DNA of 64,000 nt from NCBI RefSeq assembly GCF_002979535.1, contig NZ_PCPB01000007.1:62001-126000 (forward strand), in the 5' to 3' direction. Positions 60,008 through 64,000 of the stretch are shown in pieces; position 1 is the first letter of the stretch; each line of letters starts with the position of its first letter. Below the pieces are notes generated by a model. That model was not told the origin of the DNA, ran no database searches, and worked only from the letters and a program-made list of their open reading frames with translations. The stretch is from Brevundimonas sp. MYb52 (GTDB taxonomy: Bacteria; Pseudomonadota; Alphaproteobacteria; Caulobacterales; Caulobacteraceae). A program made the translations under genes and the position numbers.

Positions 60008-60590
60008 GCTCTCGCTTTTGAACGCGGCGGTTGGTCGCTGTCACGGGATGGCGTGGGTCGGAACAGGCCGGGTCGATCGACGGACAAGCGAGGGCGAGGG
60101 GAAGCGGCTCGATGCGGAAGTGAATGCCCTCGGCCAGCCTATAGCCATGCCCGTGCAGCATCTGCTCCACAGCCTGCACCAGGGCGTCGTCGCGCACTTC
60201 GATGATCCGGTTCTGGCGCACGCAACTGAGGCTGAGGGTCGGGGTCCGGCGTTTCAGCCGGAAGAAGCGCCGGGCGTTTCGTCGCGCCGCCACTTCGGCG
60301 ACCCCCAGTCGGTTCAGGAGGTTGAGAAATCGAGACACGGCGGCGCGAGAAACGTGGCTGCCTTGAGACCGGGCGGCGGCCAACGCGCTGTCGACATCAA
60401 GGGGAGCCTCGGCGTGGAGCAGGACGTGCAGAACATCCCTGCGCGCACGGTTCAGAAGCAGGCCGTGGGCCTTCAGGACCTGTTCGACGGCGTAGCCCGA
60501 CGAATCCTGAGCGAGGACCATTTCATCCTGCACAAAGAGGCGCGGGGGTATCGTTGGAAGGGGCATCGTATCAACAGGGGGCACGGGCAT
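59997..60590 (-). CDS. Degenerate Fur-family regulator
   Basis: The 197-residue protein aligns along its length with Fur: winged helix (about 34-110: VEQVLKAHGLLLNRARRDVL, VSRAAVSRFLNLLNRLGV) and dimerisation domain (LSLSCVRQNRIIEVRDDALV, HGYRLAEGIHFRI). The usual HHDH metal ligands are missing, and the first structural zinc motif CxxC reads CVRQ, keeping only one Cys. A basic tail of about 30 residues follows. It may be a metal-independent or differently tuned regulator of the surrounding iron genes. The gene sits between the two receptor-propeller units, behind a terminator. Family membership rests on pattern reading and should be treated as probable. Confidence 0.68.
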   Translation of the reverse strand: MPVPPVDTMPLPTIPPRLFVQDEMVLAQDSSGYAVEQVLKAHGLLLNRARRDVLHVLLHAEAPLDVDSALAAARSQGSHVSRAAVSRFLNLLNRLGVAEVAARRNARRFFRLKRRTPTLSLSCVRQNRIIEVRDDALVQAVEQMLHGHGYRLAEGIHFRIEPLPLALACPSIDPACSDPRHPVTATNRRVQKREHCK

Positions 60591-60593
60591 GAA

Positions 60594-60625
60594 AACGAAA
60601 GGCCCCCGCCGGACAGGCGAGGGCC
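60594..60625 (-). terminator. Terminator after the larger propeller gene
   Basis: GGCCCCCGCC pairs with GGCGAGGGCC (one mismatch, 5-base loop) and the minus strand continues TTTCGTTTTC. It separates the propeller gene from the Fur-like gene. Confidence 0.75.
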
Positions 60626-60643
60626 CTGGATCGCGACTTTAGG

Positions 60644-62065
60644 TCAGCGCGCCGAGCGGATGCGCAGGACGCTGTCGTTGCCGTCGCTGCTCCAGCCCGA
60701 CTTGACGGCGGCGTAGATGTTGCCGCGCCCGTCGGTCGAGACGTGGTTGGCCACCGGCGGGGCGGGCAGGTTGGCGACGATACGGCCGTCCGCGTCCGTC
60801 ACGGTGACGGTACCGGCGCCGAAGGTGCTGACGAAGGCGCGACGCGACTTCGGCTCGAACACCACGTTCAGGGCGCCGGCTCCGACCGGGGTGTCGGCAA
60901 TGACCGAGCCGTCCGCTCCGTTCAGGACGACCAGGTTGTCGGTGCCCTGCGCGGCGACGAAGATGCGGTTGGTCTGGGCGTCATGCGCCACGCCGATCAC
61001 GCCGCGCGCGCCCGGCACGGCGAAGACGTGCTCGACCTCATCGGTGCGGGTGTTGATGACGGCGATCTCATTGGTCGAGTTCGACGCCACATAGAGGCGG
61101 TCGGCCGCGCGGTCATAGGAGACGCTGGCGGCTGAGAAGGTCTCGCCGCGCACGTTTGAGTCGATCTTGATGCGCTTGGCGACCGTCAGGCCGGCGGTGT
61201 CGAACACCACGATCTCGGGCTGGAAGGTGGCGCTGGCGTAGGCCTTGCCGTCCTGTTCGTCGATGACGACGTCGCGGGCGTGGTTGACCGTGCCGGGCTC
61301 GAACTGACGGACCAGCGTCAGATCGGACTGGCGATAGACGGCGACCGTGTTCTGTCGGCTGTTGGTGACCCAGACGGTGTCGTGGGCGTCATCGACGCCG
61401 ACGCCATAGACGGCGAAGACGCCGCCGTCCTGCGGCTGGCCGTCGCGGCCGACGCGGCCCGGTGCGGCGGCCGGCGTGACGCGGGCCTCGACCGCCAGGG
61501 TGTCGGCGTTCAGGCGCAGCAGCTCCGACTGGCGCACCGGCGGGCGGCCGACCGCCGAGGTGGCGAAGACGGCGTTGCGCTTGGCGCTATAGGCGGTCTG
61601 ATACAGGCCGCGCGTGGGCTGGACGCTGGTGATCCGATAGGCCGCCTCGTTCGACAGCGGCACGTTCGGCGAGATCTTCAGATTGGCCAGGACGGCGTTG
61701 TAGGGCGATTGCGACACCGCCACGATCGGGTGGTTGCCCGGCTGGGCGTCCGCAGGCAGCGTCAGTCGCGCCTCGAAACCGCCCTCGGCGTTGGCGGTGA
61801 TGGCGCCGGTCGACAGCGGCGTCTGACCGTACATCAGGACGATGCTCTGGCCAGGGTGGAAACCGCGGCCGGCGGCCACGATCGAGCCCCCCGGCAGGAC
61901 GGGCTTGCCGCGATCGCCGGACGAGAAGCTTACCTGGCCTTCGATCAGGCGCTCGGGAGCGGAGAACAGGCTTTGGGCCGAGGCGATGGCGGGAACTGCG
62001 ACAGCGGACGCCGCTAGAAGCGCGCCAAAGGCGACGCCGCGAAGGGATTTGCGGAGGTGGGTCAT
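60644..62065 (-). CDS. Secreted YVTN beta-propeller protein with N-terminal Ig-like domain
   Basis: The 473-residue protein has a signal peptide ending IASAQ near residue 31. Residues about 40-130 form a beta-rich Ig-like domain (VLPGGSIVAAGRGFHPGQS, TANAEGGFEARLTLP) absent from the other propeller here. A YncE-like propeller follows (TVWVTNSRQNTV, KAYASATFQPEI, RLYVASNSTNEI, RIFVAAQGTDNL, RAFVSTFGAGTV, NIYAAVKSG). It lies 16 bases after the partial receptor gene in the same unit. Receptor-propeller pairing occurs twice in this region, so the propeller probably assists the receptor's ligand uptake or processing. Confidence 0.87.
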   Translation of the reverse strand: MTHLRKSLRGVAFGALLAASAVAVPAIASAQSLFSAPERLIEGQVSFSSGDRGKPVLPGGSIVAAGRGFHPGQSIVLMYGQTPLSTGAITANAEGGFEARLTLPADAQPGNHPIVAVSQSPYNAVLANLKISPNVPLSNEAAYRITSVQPTRGLYQTAYSAKRNAVFATSAVGRPPVRQSELLRLNADTLAVEARVTPAAAPGRVGRDGQPQDGGVFAVYGVGVDDAHDTVWVTNSRQNTVAVYRQSDLTLVRQFEPGTVNHARDVVIDEQDGKAYASATFQPEIVVFDTAGLTVAKRIKIDSNVRGETFSAASVSYDRAADRLYVASNSTNEIAVINTRTDEVEHVFAVPGARGVIGVAHDAQTNRIFVAAQGTDNLVVLNGADGSVIADTPVGAGALNVVFEPKSRRAFVSTFGAGTVTVTDADGRIVANLPAPPVANHVSTDGRGNIYAAVKSGWSSDGNDSVLRIRSAR

Positions 62066-62081
62066 GATTGAGTTTTCCGGA

Positions 62082-64000
62082 TCAGAAGCGGGTGGTCAGG
62101 CCGACGAAGAAGCGGCGACCGGGGGAGTAGTAGCCATCGCCTGCGCTGCCGCTGACCTTCTCAGCGAACAGGTTGGAGACGCCGGCGCGCAGCGTCACCG
62201 TTTCGGACGCTTCATAGGCGGTGGTCAGGTCGAACTCGGTGCGGGCGTTGGTCAGGGTCGAGCCGCCGCTCAATTGCTCGCCGGTGTATTGGGCCGACAG
62301 CATGAGCCCCAGGCGGTCGCTCGCCCGCCAGTCCAGCGAGGCGTAGCCCGACCATTCCGGGGTCGTGATCAGGCTGGCCCCGGTGTCCAGGTTCTTGGCC
62401 TCGATCATCCAGGTCGCGTTGCCGCGCAGGGTCAGATCATAGGGCAGGCTGGCCTGGCCGGTGAGTTCCAGCCCCTTGGTGCGAGCGCGCTGGATGTTTT
62501 CGTTCTTGGTCCACCAACGGCCTTCGAAATAGCCGAGCGGCGCGTACTGGATCTTGTTTTCGAAGTCGGTGTGGAAATAGGTGGCCGCGAACCGATAGGC
62601 GGCGCCGTCATAGGCGAAGCCGATCTCGTAGCTGGTGCTTTCTTCGGGTTTCAGGTTGGGGTTGCCCGCCATCCAGCAGCCGCCCGAGGTATAGATCAGC
62701 GGATTGCCGGCGCCGTCCAGGATGGTGTTGCCGTTCTTGTCCTTGGCGACCATGCCGATCAGGCCTCGGCAGCCGTTGCCGCCAGAGTTGGTGGCGGCGC
62801 CGGCGCTGTTTTCCTTCAGGGACGGGGCGCGGAAGCCCTTGGAGACGCCGCCGCGCAGGGTCCAGGCTTCGGCCGGATGCCAGACCAGATAGGCGCGCGG
62901 GCTGAAGTGCTCGCCATATTTGTCGTGACTGTCCAGGCGGCCGCCGAGCGTCAGCAGCAGGTTTTCGCGAAGGGTGATCTGGTCCTCGGCGAAGATGGCC
63001 GCCGTGTCGCCGGTCAGCGTGGCGCCGGTGATGATGTTGCCGTCATAGTCGATCGGCACCGTGCCGATCGTGTCGGTGTTGGTCAGCTCTTCCTGACGAT
63101 ATTGGCCGCCGATGGCGAACTTGTGCAGCCAGACGAAATTTTTCTCGAAGTTCCACAGGCCGTCGACGATCCATTCCTCGAACTCGCCGGAACCGCCGTA
63201 TTCGCCCATCGCCTTGTTCTCGAAGGCGTTGCGATAGACGTCCAGACGCGTCTGGCCGAAGGACCAGTCGCCCTCATGGCTGACGCGGAAATTGGTGCGC
63301 TCGGTCTCCGAGCCAAAGGCGCCCTGCGGCGTCAGCACGCCATTGCGGTTCGGCACCAGAAGCTGGGGCGCCAGGGGCTCTTCCACCCCGTAGTTCGCCT
63401 CGAACGAGAAGTTCTGGTTGTCGAGCGGCGCCCAGTTCAGGACGCCGTTCAGGCTCTTGTTGACGACGCCGCCTGTGCCGTTGGCGCCGGCGATATTGAC
63501 CTCGTCCGGGTTGGTGCGGGCGTAGGTCGCCCCCAGGCGCAGGCCCAGGTTTTCCGTGATTGGACCGGCTACGTTGACACCCAACTGATAGGCGTCGCCG
63601 CGCTCGGACTCCTCGGACCACGTGTAGCTGGTGTTGGCCGAGCCGCGCCACGTCGGGGCGATCTTGCGGGTGATGATATTGATGACCCCGCCCATGGCGT
63701 CGGAGCCGTAGAGCGACGACATCGGCCCGCGCACCACCTCGATGCGCTCGATCATGTCGGGCGAGATCCAGTTCAGGTCCTGGCGGCCCAGGTCGGGACG
63801 ATAGCTGATGTCGCGCGAGTTGCCGACGCGACGGCCGTCGACCAGCACCAGGGTGTAGTTGTCCGGCAGGCCGCGAATGGTGATCTTGGACATGGCGCCG
63901 GTCGGGCTGACGCCGCCGGTCACGCCAGGCAGACGGCCCAGCAGTTCGCCCAGGCTCTGAACCGGTTGCCGCTCGATCTCTTCTCGCGTGATGACGCTGA
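62082..64000 (-). CDS. FepA/CirA-like TonB-dependent receptor, N-terminus outside window
   Basis: The frame remains open to the right edge and reads VITREEIERQPVQSLGE and LLGRLPGVTGG there, which is plug domain, so the signal peptide and TonB box are beyond the window. About 639 residues are visible. The plug shows TIRGLPDNYTLVLVDGRR and IEVVRGPMSSLYGSDAMGGVIN, close to the other receptor of this region, and the barrel ends FVGLTTRF. It should import a ferric siderophore. The Ig-propeller gene follows 16 bases later. Any Fur box for this unit would lie outside the window. Confidence 0.92.
   Translation of the reverse strand, partial: SVITREEIERQPVQSLGELLGRLPGVTGGVSPTGAMSKITIRGLPDNYTLVLVDGRRVGNSRDISYRPDLGRQDLNWISPDMIERIEVVRGPMSSLYGSDAMGGVINIITRKIAPTWRGSANTSYTWSEESERGDAYQLGVNVAGPITENLGLRLGATYARTNPDEVNIAGANGTGGVVNKSLNGVLNWAPLDNQNFSFEANYGVEEPLAPQLLVPNRNGVLTPQGAFGSETERTNFRVSHEGDWSFGQTRLDVYRNAFENKAMGEYGGSGEFEEWIVDGLWNFEKNFVWLHKFAIGGQYRQEELTNTDTIGTVPIDYDGNIITGATLTGDTAAIFAEDQITLRENLLLTLGGRLDSHDKYGEHFSPRAYLVWHPAEAWTLRGGVSKGFRAPSLKENSAGAATNSGGNGCRGLIGMVAKDKNGNTILDGAGNPLIYTSGGCWMAGNPNLKPEESTSYEIGFAYDGAAYRFAATYFHTDFENKIQYAPLGYFEGRWWTKNENIQRARTKGLELTGQASLPYDLTLRGNATWMIEAKNLDTGASLITTPEWSGYASLDWRASDRLGLMLSAQYTGEQLSGGSTLTNARTEFDLTTAYEASETVTLRAGVSNLFAEKVSGSAGDGYYSPGRRFFVGLTTRF

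Noticed and set aside
1-64000. Mobile elements, attachment sites, CRISPR or tRNA genes that might mark the sugar locus as an island
   Set aside because: No transposase, integrase, long direct repeat, regular spacer array or tRNA-like cloverleaf was seen by eye; base composition is even apart from short A+T-rich regulatory stretches.

Overview
The window is about two thirds G+C and almost wholly coding. It carries six TonB-dependent receptors, one of the Xanthomonas-Caulobacter type (TIGR01782-like), alongside many secreted glycoside hydrolases and esterases. This suggests an alphaproteobacterium of the Caulobacteraceae (Brevundimonas- or Caulobacter-like). The taxonomic call is inference from gene content. 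I saw no tRNA, rRNA, CRISPR array, insertion sequence or phage gene, and no gene-free stretch longer than about 250 bases.

Bases 1-18,800 look like a pectin/rhamnogalacturonan utilisation locus. It encodes a GH28-like enzyme (cut by the left edge), a GH2 enzyme, a GH78 alpha-L-rhamnosidase, a GH141-like beta-helix protein, a TonB receptor and an MFS transporter. It also encodes a full set of enzyme types for non-phosphorylative breakdown of a 6-deoxyhexose (L-rhamnose or L-fucose): AKR sugar dehydrogenase, lactonase, enolase-superfamily dehydratase, SDR 4-dehydrogenase and FAH-family hydrolase, expected to end in pyruvate and lactate. A FadR-type GntR regulator sits in the middle. Five copies of a near-palindromic 16-base element (ideal form CATAATACGTATTATG) lie in front of the transcription units, which makes a compact regulon visible from sequence alone.

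Bases 18,800-41,200 continue the plant-polymer theme. They hold a DUF5060/DUF4038-type glycosidase, a transporter-tannase/feruloyl esterase-CoA ligase operon, a GH5-like enzyme without a signal peptide, a type B carboxylesterase, a TetR regulator, a second GH78 enzyme, a second CoA ligase, a small alpha/beta hydrolase, a TonB receptor and a GH3 beta-glucosidase. They fit removal of sugars and acyl/phenolic decorations from plant cell wall oligosaccharides.

Bases 41,200-46,000 carry a DctB/DctD-like two-component system divergent from a DctA C4-dicarboxylate carrier. The intergenic region shows a DctD-type dyad and a perfect IHF consensus. The response regulator has lost residues normally needed for sigma-54 activation. 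Bases 46,000-52,800 hold a TonB receptor with a secreted alpha/beta hydrolase, then a TetR-OsmC-MDR oxidoreductase group that looks like an electrophile/peroxide response unit.

Bases 52,800-64,000 form an iron (probably siderophore) acquisition region: an IroE-like esterase, a FecCD permease and its ATPase, a periplasmic binding protein, two FepA/CirA-like receptors, two YVTN beta-propeller proteins, a Fur-type box and a Fur-family protein that appears to have lost its metal ligands. The last receptor runs off the right edge.
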